Part shown: positions 1-27,639 of the stretch, one piece after another
How positions within the stretch are numbered: position 1 is the first letter of the stretch
Layout of the letters: each line of letters opens with the position of its first letter
From: Zygnema cylindricum
Taxonomy: Eukaryota > Streptophyta > Zygnematophyceae > Zygnematales > Zygnemataceae
Reading direction: 5' to 3'
Length of the DNA: 64,000 bases
Assembly (NCBI GenBank): GCA_037447655.1
Contig: JBBHKE010000927.1
Location: 473,139-537,138 of the forward strand
Notes under the pieces: model-generated
Databases searched by the model: none
What the model saw: only the letters and a program-made list of their open reading frames with translations
Told to the model about the DNA's origin: nothing
Position numbers and translations under genes: made by a program

Positions 1-276
1 CTTGACTGAGATAAAACATCTTAAGACATGATTTACTTGTATGAACCTGATGCAAGAAATCTCAGACTTGCCCAAAAATTTCAATGGCAACAAAATTAGA
101 ACACAATTGTCTTCTATTATCTTCCAAATGAAGGCACGGAAATTATTTCCAACCATGAATTATGACCAAAAAGTGTATAAGTTATGTCCAAGTATGTATG
201 CTCCAATCAAATTAATGACATCGAATACTTGGAAAAGTTAACATTCATCAACTATTTTCCAGAAAATTTGGCTTAC

Positions 277-16771
<16,495 letters not shown>

Positions 16772-17032
16772 TTGTTCGAATTCTCCTAGTACCGAATGAT
16801 GCAAAACTCGCAGCACACCAGTGAAACTTCAGAATTTGAACCTCCGTAGAAATTATTGGGCATTCCGCACGCAGCTCTGAAAAACCGATACCTCAGCGGC
16901 TTCCGATACGGTATTCACTACACATCGACTTGTTGCATCACAGGATGACGTCATTCCAATTCCATAAAGCGGCATGCATTGCATGCACTGATGATCATGA
17001 TACAACGTCGTCACGTTTCACTGTAAGTGATC

Positions 17033-19216
17033 CATAGTTCAAAAGTGGCGTTTTTATGGTAGGCCTTTGGTAGGCGCACAAAACTTGGCACAAAACTCGC
17101 GTATGTCCCCGTAAGGGTATGTCCCCATGTACTTGTAACTTAGCGAACTTACTTGGTATTTTAGCGCGGATCCGCCGGACCCGGTTTTCAAGTGTCCCTA
17201 TGTCTGTAAAGACGAAATCGTAACTTAGGGTGCGTCTCTGTGTGCTTAAGTAAGGGCTTTTTTCTGTCGTTTTCCTGTAAAACTTAGAGCCGTACCGCGT
17301 AAGTTTCAACCGTACAAAAAAATAGAGAAAAAGAGAAGTACATTTTGCGTCATCATCGAATTTAAGATGTACTACATGTTGTCGTCTTGTGTTTTTCGAC
17401 CCACTTCGACGACAAAAAACGTCATCTTCAACCTTATGTTTAAAACACATGCGCGATGTGTTTTAAAATTAGGGATTTTCTATAAACAAATAGGAACATA
17501 TATTCGCGCGTGCCGTATTTTTTGAAAAATTTCAAACGATTTCAAGCGACGTGGAAGTGTACACGATTCGCTATGTTTTGTCCGTTTTTGTTTAATACGA
17601 CAAAGAGAAGTACACAGTTTGTTTTGTTTTGTCCGTTTCCATCCGGTACGGTTTTTTTTTTTGCAGGGGTCTCAAGGTTCCGATGCCATTTCACGTCGAG
17701 CCGACAATAGACGCAAAGGCAAAACGCATCTTCTTCAACCGTGAAACGGCACAGGCTGGAGGGCGGTAGGTCTACAATGTCACGAAAAGTCACGCGACGT
17801 CACAAGCAGTTACGAAAAATAACGTGCGTCATCACGGATTGTAGACGTTGACAGCCGTCACGGGCATTGTCGACGTATACAATCGTCACACCCTTAAGTG
17901 ACAATTTCGTTTGGCACACATAGGGACACCCGAAATCCGGGTCCGCCGGATCTGCGCAAAAAAACAAAAAGAAATCTCTAAGTTTGAAGTACATAGAGAT
18001 GCACCCTTACGCTTGTGACGATTGTATACGTCGACAATACCTGTGACGGTTGTCAACGTCTACAACCTGTGGTCGCACGTTATTTTTTGAAACTGCTTGT
18101 GACGTCGCATATCTTACCGACACGTTATTTTTTGAAACTGGTTGTGACGTCGCATGTCTTACCGTGACATTGTAGACGTACCGCCTTCCAGCCTGTGGCA
18201 TTTCACGGTTGAAGACGAGGCGCTTTGCGTTTGCGTCTCCTATCCGGTCGACGTGAAATGGCATCGGAATTTCAAGACCCATGCAAAAAAGAAATCCGTA
18301 TTGGACGAAAACGGACAAAACCAAACAAATTGTGTACTTTTCTTCGTCGTATTCGAATGCAAACGGACAAAACAAAGCGAATTCTATACTTTTCTTTGTC
18401 CTTCGAAATCGTATGAAAATTTTCGAAAATTACGGCACGTGCGAATATATGTTCCTATTTGTTTATCGAAAAATACCTAGTTTTAAAACATGTGTTTTAA
18501 AAGTAAGGTTGAAGATGACGTTTTTTGTCATGGAAGTGGGTCGAAAAACACAAGACGACAAATTTTCATACATCCTAAATTTGAGGATGACGCAAATTGT
18601 ACTCTACAAATTTTTGATTCCTTCGTACAGTTGCAACTTAGGTAGGACCGCGCTAAGTCTCATAGGAAAACGACAGAAAAAACCCTTACTTATGCACATG
18701 GGGACATACCCTAAGCATACTGTATGTGTATGCGTTGTGCACACTCTTATACGATCGTACGAATCTGACGTATCATCATAGTACAGCGCACGCCGCCGGA
18801 CGAAATTTTTTAACGAACTGACACGGCGTAGGATGACATTCCGCGGGAAAAAAAACCCGGAAAAAAAAAACCAGAAAAAAAAAACGCGGACGTAAGTCTT
18901 ATCGTAAGTTGTGTTATGGGCTTTTCATGTGATCTCCTTAGATCGCTACTTTGATCAGCGACCGTCCGATCGTCCAAATCTGACGGTTTAAATAAAAAAT
19001 ACCTCAAAACTCACGGAAAAATATAAAATTTTGTCCGAATGTTTTTCAAAATTTAGACATGACGTTTAATTCTCTATCGATCGATGTGCAACTCAACCCT
19101 GTTACTATTATTTTTCATTTTGCTACCAATACAATATGGGTCTTAAGGCCATATTGTATGTTTTGCGTACAATAGGCATATTGTATGGGCCTACTTTCAC
19201 CTACTTTTGAACTATG
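17033..19216. mobile_element. Non-autonomous hAT-like element, family F (2.2 kb, with nested foldback)
   Basis: Left terminus CATAGTTCAAAAGTGGCG and right terminus CTACTTTTGAACTATG are inverted repeats. The 8-bp flanks are aagtgatc (17025-17032) and aattgatc (19217-19224), matching at 7 of 8 positions, as expected of a hAT target duplication. No transposase is present. The interior carries a separate large inverted repeat (17,114-18,713) that is absent from the otherwise similar copy at 51,086. Family F recurs at 21,381, 33,959, 51,086 and 59,958. Confidence 0.75.
17114..18713. repeat. Large foldback (inverted repeat, about 700-780 bp arms)
   Basis: The left arm (about 17,114-17,891) reads as the reverse complement of the right arm (about 18,014-18,713). 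Recognisable pairs are gggtatgtccccatgt / acatggggacataccc at the ends, acgtcatcttcaaccttatg / aaggttgaagatgacgt inside, and gatgccatttcacgtcga / cgacgtgaaatggcatcg near the centre. The right arm holds a direct duplication of about 45 bp (18,074-18,165). The open frames in both arms mirror each other and show no domain. Confidence 0.8.
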
Positions 19217-19235
19217 AATTGATCCCTTCCGGTGA

Positions 19236-20975
19236 AAACGCTCCTCTACGGTACACCACCCATCGCTTTTGAAGTTTCCGCGGTGAATTATTGGTGTTAA
19301 CACTGTGTTAAGATTAGCAACACTAAATGATGTTTTCCACGTGGGTCGTCATGTGCCACTAAACTACTGTACATTGTGTTAATAACACTAACTCATGATA
19401 TTCGGTCAGGAAAGACTCACCCGAAGTAGAGTGAATAAAACTAATAGATATGGGTAGTTTATCCTATAATTGAAATGTGGAGGTGAATTCTAACACATAC
19501 TACGGAGTTCCGCGAACTGTCCCGTCTTGCATGCTAACCTCATTGTTATATAAAAAAGTGTAGCAAAAAGCTTTAATTTATAGGAAAACCACCTAAGAAC
19601 GAATTTTGAAAACCGGTGAACCCCGCCTCTTAATGGATCATGCGGCCCCACACATTGACGTGCCAGCTCAAGATGATGCAAGAAAAAAATTAACTTGGGT
19701 TATACACATTGAGACTCCATGGATTATTTGATACAAAGATGGATGTTTAGGTGTTGCTTGAATGACTTCCTCCGTACTTGTGGTCAACACGCGTTCAAGA
19801 AGAGGGGGCCTTCCCCTACCATCTCCTCGCGGCCATTTATTTTCATTATTTATTTGTGGATTAACATTTTATTTTGTTTTTAACTTTACGTTGAGTGCAT
19901 GCTTACATCCTTTTTCGATCTACTATTACAGTGAAGAATTGATGTCGTGTTCCAAACATCCCTCAAGGGGCATGAAATATCTAGGGGGGTGGACCTTTTT
20001 TTTAAGAATCTAGTTATGATAGTGTTGGTTCGTTAATTTTTATCATGCATTTCATTTTTTATTTTGGTTTTGTGTTAAGTTTTTCTGGAGTCTCTAGTTT
20101 GTCTTGTTTGTTTGCCAACCTGGTTTTGGAGAGTCGCTGGTTATTTGTTGTTTGTCCTTTTGTGAAGTTCTTCATTTTCATTTCGCCTTTCTATTCCCAT
20201 CATGTACGTAGATGGTTTACCATCGCGTGATTTTTAATCAAGGTTACATTTTTAAAAGTATTTAACTGTCATCGACATACAATCTCGATGATCCAACCTC
20301 GTTTCGTTGTAGAAAATAGGCGATCTAACAGCTTTTCACGTCATTGGAGAACAACTCACCATGTTGAAGACCCTCACAGCAACATTAGAGCAAGCATAGA
20401 TTAGGACGCAAAAAGACAACATACGGTACTAAGAATTCTATGCATCTTCCAAGTCTGGTTGTGTTTCCCTCACATGCCGATTCACTTAATTATGCATAAG
20501 TCTAGGGGTTATTCATTTAAAATGACCTTTCCTTAAAATTACCATTTAAGTCTAGGGGTTATTCATTACGATTCTCAGCGTCAAAAACGCCCTTGCACAT
20601 ACCGACCTCCTCTACATACTTGTACATGTTTACTACATCAACACCAATTCTGCACCGTCGGCAGAAACACTTTTCTAATGACCCATCAACAAGCAACTCA
20701 AGTTTTTCGTTGCTACTTTATTTTCGTTCCCTCTAACATCAATTGTGGATTTGCATTTTATATTTGGACTACACTGGCCACATATGGTTTTGTCATTGGC
20801 AAAGAAACCATGCCAAACTTTTACTTAGAAACCTACCGAAGCTATACCAACCAAATCAAAGAGCAGAAACAACGCCATGACCATCATCATAGGATGAGCA
20901 GTCAAACATAGAGTCTTGCGATTGCCCCCATTGGGCCAATGATACGCTGCCCGTTCTCCACAATACACACCGCAC
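19236..20975. repeat. Duplicated block A, copy 1
   Basis: Matches block A copy 2 (25,437-27,637) in the same orientation, with scattered substitutions and small indels. Shared landmarks are tgatgttttccacgtgggtc, the stretch with gatgtcgtgttccaaacatc, and caatgatacgctgcccg at the far end. Copy 1 lacks the MITE present in copy 2 and so shows the empty site (aaactactgtacattg). Its open frames are short and not conserved as proteins. Origin unknown; it may be an old retroelement. Confidence 0.8.
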
Positions 20976-20984
20976 CAATGGATG

Positions 20985-21730
20985 GAGTATTTCCTCATAT
21001 ACTTTAAGACTGCACGAGGTAACAAGACTCTCCAAGGGTGGCGAGGAAGTTTCAGTTTCTTGACTCAACATGACACTTTTAAGGCGAACTCAAAATCTAA
21101 CAAAATATTTGGGATTCAATGCCAAAGAGAAGGATTGAGACCACCCCCACAAGATCAGGCCCGTAGTAAAACATCATGGCATGGACTGAAGTCAATCGGC
21201 ATTAGGAACAACCGTAGCCAATAGCATCAGATTGCAATTTCCAAGTACAGGGTATTGAGGAGAGGAGCATTATTAAGAAAGCCTAAAACTGATGAAACTA
21301 ATTTTCAGACCAGACCATCGTGCAGTAAGAGAACCTGTTTTGCAAGTACACTTATCCCGGTCCTGTGCTATAGATCTAATCATAGTTTAAAAGCAGGTGA
21401 AAGTAAGCCCATACAATATGCCTATTGTATGCAAAACATACAATATGACCTTAAGACCCATATTGTATTCAGACCTTTTCGGACCAATTAAAACATTCGG
21501 ACCAAAAATTGGACCAATTAAAACATCCAGACCAAAAAAAATTATTTACACTGTCAGATTCGAACGATTGGACGGTCACTGATCAGAGTAGCGATCTAAG
21601 AAGATCACATGAAAAGCCCGTAACACAACTTACGATAAAGGCGCCGACCAAAGGCCTACCATAAAAACGCCTACTTTTGAACTATGGATCTGATTGTTTT
21701 CACTCCTGGTTAAATTAACACTTAATAACC
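20985..21730 (+). repeat. Duplicated block C, copy 1 (holds a family F insertion)
   Basis: Reverse complement of 29,550-29,945. For example, gaacctgttttgcaagtac here pairs with gtacttgcaaaacaggttc there. Copy 2 has the uninterrupted site tagatctgattg, whereas this copy is split by the element at 21,381-21,686. Block C is therefore inverted relative to its neighbours A and B. Confidence 0.8.
21381..21686. mobile_element. hAT-like MITE, family F (306 bp)
   Basis: Termini are CATAGTTTAAAAGCAGG and CCTACTTTTGAACTATG style inverted repeats. The 8-bp flanks are gatctaat (21373-21380) and gatctgat (21687-21694), 7 of 8 identical. The inverted paralogous block at 29,550-29,945 carries the empty site. 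No coding capacity. Confidence 0.85.
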
Positions 21731-21739
21731 TGAAGCGCA

Positions 21740-23796
21740 TGAATACCAACACTAACAAAACCCCTAGAGCAAATGATGCAGTGTTTCTCGCACGCTTTCA
21801 TCTACATGAGTGGACATGTACACAGCAGCATCGCATAGTTGTATCCCCTGATATGGAAAGAAGCATTATTATAAAAGCACGGAGGTTACCCTTGATCCAA
21901 CAGCTTTGTACTTGTATAGTTCCAGTGGACATGCACATACATGCTCCAGCAACTACAACTTCGAGAGACAACTTTACAATAAGCTTTATCAAAATGTCGC
22001 ATATGACACACTAATTTGTGCACCTGTCTAGTTTGTACGGAGTCTTTCTAGAACTGTAAGTCTTGCCTACACCAAATAGAAGAACTTTCCTTTGAACAAA
22101 TAATATCTCAGCCTACAGTCTTAAAGCTCTCAACTAACTCATTAGAAAATGCTGCAGAGTACTCAAAGCGAATTAGGACAGCCTGCGGTAATTACTGAAG
22201 GAATACAGACTTTCCACATCCAGGGGTGCATTTTTACCTAGTTAATTAAAGCGATTTACTCTACTTCCATCCACACAATGAAGCTAAGACTAACCGGGAA
22301 TATCAGTTAACCTTGTCCAGCTTTTTAAGCTGTTTTCCTCTCAAACTAAAAAATGTTGCAAATACCATGCCAAAGCCCCTGATGCACATTGAAAGACCAT
22401 ATCCTCAGATGTCAGAGCGCAGCTTTCTCAACTACTAAACATTCACATAACCTTTAAACAAGTATCTGGTTGAACAAAGGTTCTTAGTGGTGCCAAGAGG
22501 GTGTGTATGAACTCCTCTACCCTGAATTGGAAGAGCATCACAAGAGTGCTATAGCAGAAAAACTCTTCACATGGAATAAACAATTAGAACCACTTACAAG
22601 TCATGGGAAACATTCATCAATAGGTATTAATCAGTCTGATGATCCTTCAAATTAAAAGCAGCTTAATGGAGAACAGCATGTAAAACAGAAATGCATTCAG
22701 TGATTGGGGACTCTAAGGCTAAGTGCCGAGGAATTGATTTTCTCATTAGAAACTTTCAATACATTGCGGCTCTCGCCTGAGTTCAATCGTCAACACAGGA
22801 GGATAACGCGAATAGAGCAAACTACTAAATCTCTTTAAATTAATATAAAATCCTTCACAACCATGTCCAAGTTCCGAGTATGGACATACCAAACGCTTTG
22901 CAGAAGTCATAGAACAACTGCAGCTTGAAATGCAGAAACTAAAATATAAGTCAAACAAGCGAGCAGTTACTTCGGACAAGGAAAAAATGAACGCTTGAAG
23001 CAGAATTGCCAAGCTAAACTACCAGAGCCAGTAAGTCCGGACATGGAAAGGTCAGCGGGTCACCATCACTTCCGAACTCCAGATACCTGTTCCAGCCCAT
23101 GAAAAGTTTGTTTAAAATCAAGAAAGGCTCAGTTTACCTGTTCTATTGCTACCTATTCAAATCTTTAGACACTGCACACTTCTGCCTAGCAGTGGGGATT
23201 GTCAAACACAGGCAGAATAAAGGAAACAGAGGACAAACTTGACTATGTTTAAAGAGTTCGGATATCCTAAACCATCGTCATAACCTCTGGTCAAAAATTT
23301 CCATTCCGGATATCAGCGCCAACACTTTACAGAAGCCGCGAAATTATGGTAAAAGTGCATACATTGTAAGCAGACAAATGACATCCCACAAACAATATGT
23401 GTGATAAAAAATTTATCCAATCCCTAATAGTGCGACCTATGGCAAGACCTCAACAAAACCATGCTCAGACCTTTTCTAGCAATTTTGGCCAATTGGCCAA
23501 GAAACCTGGAAATTTACAAGCCTGGCCACAAGTATTTTCTGAAAGTAGCAGTTGGAGAAATGGAGACACGCCTATTTAGAATAATTCATGCACTCACCTA
23601 GATTTTTGTTGTCTCCTTACTCCATATTGCTCCTAAGATGTCTCATCAGCCACCTGTTCTGCTGTCTCCGAGGCCTCTTCACCTTCTCCAACTATCTCCA
23701 AAGGTGCCTCGAATTCGAATTCCTCAAAATTCTCTGCTGGATATTGCTCACTGAGATACTCCAGGCCCGATTTCGTTAGAAGAAGTTTATCAGCTC
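21740..23796 (-). repeat. Duplicated block B, copy 1 (3' flank and tail of plastid L4 gene)
   Basis: Direct, high-identity copy of 29,946-32,026, which is the sequence downstream of the intact plastid L4 gene plus its last codons. Differences are small indels and substitutions. Similarity stops abruptly after cagctc at 23,796. A 10-N gap lies about 200 bp further on. Confidence 0.9.
23633..23796 (-). pseudogene. RPL4: 3' fragment of the plastid ribosomal protein L4 gene
   Basis: On the minus strand this holds the stop codon (23,633-23,635) and about 54 final codons of the L4 gene, identical or nearly so to 31,863-32,026, including the acidic tail. The L4 core is missing because the duplication ended here. 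Upstream in the gene's sense (23,797 onward) unrelated sequence is fused in a partly open frame, with Glu/Lys-rich codons and at least one stop, so no functional protein is expected. Confidence 0.9.
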
Positions 23797-23993
23797 CTTA
23801 AGCTTAAGCTCCGTGGAAACCTCTATCAACCTCTTCCACTTCTCCGGAGCCTCTGTCGTCTTGTCCACCGACTACTCTGTAGAATCCTCGTTATACCTCA
23901 TTCCTCTGTTGTTTTTAGATCCACTCACGTACTTAATAAGATTTATCCGCACAGAGGTAAAGAGGTTGACGATGAAAGTCTTTTATGAACACC

Positions 23994-24003
23994 NNNNNNN
24001 NNN
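23994..24003. other. Assembly gap (10 N)
   Basis: Ten N characters. The gap lies about 200 bp past the breakpoint of block B copy 1, so the adjacency across it should be treated with caution. Confidence 1.
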
Positions 24004-25250
24004 TTTTGTATGCCTTCACATGAAATAACATGCTGTACACATGAGATTTTTTGGATCCTCATGCCTATTACATTCCGTCGACATGACATAAAATGGCCTT
24101 ACATGCTTTACGTGCCCTTAATGGGATTTGTGGGATTTTAGGGGGGCAGTGATTGGGATTTTCATGACTTTATATGCCTGCGGCATGCATACACATGCTT
24201 TTTACATTCAGGCATATTGACTTTATAGGCCCTTTCATGCTTTTACATGGGATTTTCAGGGTTTTATTATTGGCAGTTTTCATGCTTTTATATGCTTGTG
24301 ACATGCATTTACATGCTTATTATCAACCGACAAATTGTATTTATAGGGTTTGAGGAAATTTAGGGTACATTCTCGTGCGTTCTCAAATATTTATGTTAGT
24401 CAGCCGACTATTATTCGTACATTTACGTACAGTGTTCGTATATTTTCGTACTTTTGACGGTTATTATTTTGGGACTTTTAGGGTACATTTTCGTACTTTC
24501 CCGGATATTTCAGTTATACGGACTTACATTTTTCGTACACATACGTACGGCGTCCGTATATTTCAGTACTTTTAGGGTTAGTGACGGGGGGATTTTAGGG
24601 TGTTTAGGGTAATTCCCGTGCATTTCGTACATTCCGGTAAAATACAGTACAGCTGCCTTACATTATCCGTACTCCTAGGTTTTTTAGAGTACACATGTCG
24701 TACAATAAAGTACACTTCCGTATGTTTTTCGTACGTTTTTAGGATTTATTAAGGATATTTTAGGGTTAAGGCGACGGTTTTCGTACGTTATCGTACATCG
24801 TACAGCGAAAACTAACGAACGGTATGAAAGTAACGAATACTACGTAGTTTTCGGAAAAAAATCGAAATCCGTACGAGTAGGACAACTATGCTGCAGAGTG
24901 AAGGAGATCTTTGAGGTACATTGACGCGGTACACTTGCGAAGTAGACGTACATAACAAGAAAGTACGGATTTCCATACCAAAATGGTCGGTTTTCAAATT
25001 TTTGACGATTTTAGAGATTTGATCGTCAACTTACAAGTAACCACTCAAATCAAAACACGTATGTAAAAACTTGTTTACAGACGTTACGCGATGTAACCGA
25101 GGCCTCTGTAATACAGAAATTTTGTTGTCCGTACTATTACAGAATTGGTACTTTTTAGTCGGTTACATTTTGCGGCGTCTACCTTTAAGTCACGGAAAGA
25201 AAATCACGTCGTACGAGGCGTATCAGACAATATGTCTTTTTCGCTAAAAC
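24004..25250. repeat. GTAC-rich low-complexity region, no gene
   Basis: The first part alternates tacatgctt / gcatgcat and gggattttagg motifs. From about 24,370 short motifs such as ttttcgtac and gtacattt recur every 15-35 bp. Telomere-like ttagggt words occur but not as an array. No coding signal was seen. Confidence 0.6.
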
Positions 25251-25436
25251 AACATATTATATAAAAATACAAAAATATTAAATTTAAAAAATACTATATA
25301 TCGCGATATATATCGCGCTGATTTATGTTGGTCTCGGTACGATATATCGATGATTCTACTCGATCGAAATTCGATATATTGAATATCGACATTATCGCGA
25401 TATGGATTTACCCGATGCCCAACACAACTTACGGAG

Positions 25437-27637
25437 TTACGGTACACCAACCCATCGCTTTTGACGTTTCGGCAGTGAATTATTATCGTTAACACTATGT
25501 TAGAATTGGCAGCAGTGCAACACTAAATGATGTTTTCCACGTGGGTCGTCATGTGCCACTTTAAAAAACTACACCGCGAATCGTAATTAGAGTTATGTAC
25601 GCCAATTCCGTCACCCCAAATCTTGACTCTATCACCATAAATAGAGTACATTGTTCTAAATCATTCTTTACATTATTTAAGGTACTTTTTGAATGAGCGT
25701 TAATAACTCTAATACAGTGTCGTTTTAAATAGTGTGGCGTACGGTGGGTGTCTGACCGTGCAAAACTGTACTTTATTAAGTAACAAAGTACAAACAATGA
25801 TTTAATATAAGCCGTTATCATGTAACTGCGTTTTAACAAACCGCGTAGTGCAAACGTCATAATGACGTGAAACTGTACGTTTTGTCAGATTTTGTACCCG
25901 TACCTAATTTACAGTAGATACATTCAATGCCCAAATTTACGCCCAACTTATAGTTATTGATAAATTATAGTATTTTTTTTTAAAGGGTTGATTACCCAAC
26001 ATATAGTTAACAACTCTAATTATCTTTTTTCGTTTATTTACTCTAATTACGATTCGCAGTGTACTGTGCATTCTGTTAATAACACTAACTCATGATTTTG
26101 GGTCAGGCAAGACTCACTCGAAGTAGAGTGAATAACTTTAATAGATATGGGCAGTTTATCATATAATTGAAATGTGGATGTGAATTCTAACACATACTAC
26201 GGAGTTCCCCTAAGTGTTCTGTCTTGCATGCTACCATCATTGTTATATAAAACAGTGTAGCAAAAAGCTTTCAGTTATATGAAAACCACCTAAGAACGCA
26301 TTTTGAAAACCATTGTTTTGGTGATTCCTAATGGATCATGCAGCCCCACACATTGAAGTGCCAACTTGATATGATATTAGAAAAAAAAGAACTGGGATTG
26401 TAGGCATTGAAGCTCCATAGATTATTTGATACAAAGATGGATGTTTAGGGGTTGCTTGAATGAGTTCCTCCATACTTGTGGTCAACACGCGTCAAGAAGA
26501 GGAGGCCTTGGAGTCTCCCGCCATCTCTCCTCGCGACAATTTATTTCCATTGTTTGTCTGTGGATTAATGTTTTGTTTTGTTTTTAGTTTTACAGTGAGT
26601 GCATGCTTACACCCTTTTTCGATCTACTATAACTGCGAAGAATTGATGTCGTGTTCCAGACATCCCTCAACGCGCATAAAATATCTAGGGGGTGGACCTT
26701 TTTTTTGAAGAATTTGGATACCTCGTTGTTGGTTCGTTAATTTTTATCATGCATTTCATTCTTTTATTTTGGTTTTATTTAGGTTTTTCTCTAATCTCTA
26801 ATTTTTCTTGTTTGTTTGCAAATCTGATTTGGGAGAGTCATTGGTTATTTGTTGTTTGCCCACTTATGAAATTTTTCGCTTTAATTTAGCCTTTATATTC
26901 CCACCATGTACATAGATGGCTTACCATCGCGTGATTTTCAACCAAGCTTACATTTTTAAAAGAATTTAACTGCCATCGACATACAATCTCGATGACCCAA
27001 CCTCATTTTGTTGTGGAAAATAGGCGACCTAACATCTTTTCACGTCATTAGAGAACAACTCAAACTGTTAAAGACCCTCACAGCAATATTTGAATAAGCA
27101 AAAATAAAGACGCAAAAAGGCAACATAAGGTACGGAGCATTCTATGCATCTACGTCTGCTTGTGTTCCCCTCACATGCCGATTCACTTAACTATTTAAGT
27201 CTAGGTCATTCATTACTATTCTTAGCGTCAAAAACACCCTTCCACATACCGACCTCCTGTACATACTTGAACATGTTTTACTACATCAACACCAATTCTA
27301 CAGTGTCGGCGGTAACACTTTTCTAATGACCCGTCAACAAGCAACTCAAGTTTTGGCAATACAATGTTGCTACGTCATTCTTGGCTCTAAGGTAAGCATC
27401 AATTGTGGATTTGCATTATATATTTGGACTATAGTAGCCACATATGGTTTTGTCATTGGCAAAGAAACTATGCCAATATTTTGCTTACAAACCTACAAAA
27501 GGTATACAAACCAAATCAAAGAGCTGAAAGAAATAAGCCATGACCATCATCATAGGATGAGCAGTCAAACATAGAATCTTGCGACAGTCCTCATTGGGCC
27601 AATGATACGCTGCCCGATCACCACGATACACATCGCA
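25437..27637. repeat. Duplicated block A, copy 2
   Basis: Direct copy of 19,236-20,975 (see there). It is interrupted by a mariner-like MITE at 25,572-26,061, which accounts for most of the length difference. Beyond 27,637 the two copies diverge: here a GC-richer degenerate reading region follows, and in copy 1 block C follows directly. Confidence 0.8.
25572..26061. mobile_element. Mariner/Stowaway-like MITE, family M, with empty site in paralogue
   Basis: TA|CACCGCGAATCGTAATTAG at the left and CTAATTACGATTCGCAGTG|TA at the right. Removing the element and one TA from aaaaacTA...TActgtgcattc gives the sequence seen in block A copy 1 (aaactactgtacattg). This proves both the insertion and the TA target duplication. 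No coding capacity. Confidence 0.9.
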
Positions 27638-27639
27638 GG

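Noticed and set aside
1-240. Last HECT exon with catalytic cysteine at the left edge
   Set aside because: A possible acceptor near 48 opens a short frame, but the peptide lacks the conserved C-lobe motif, so no exon was assigned.
17995-18781. Open frames at 18,007-18,375 and 18,154-18,781 as possible genes
   Set aside because: They fall in arms of a large inverted repeat and mirror the frames of the other arm; no conserved domain.
19762-20230. Hydrophobic open frames repeated in both duplicated A blocks (also 26,460-26,889)
   Set aside because: The two copies differ by indels and stops, so reading-frame conservation is not supported.
23588-23779. Identical 63-64-residue plus-strand frames at 23,588 and 31,815
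   Set aside because: They are antisense shadows of the plastid L4 C-terminal coding sequence and its copy.
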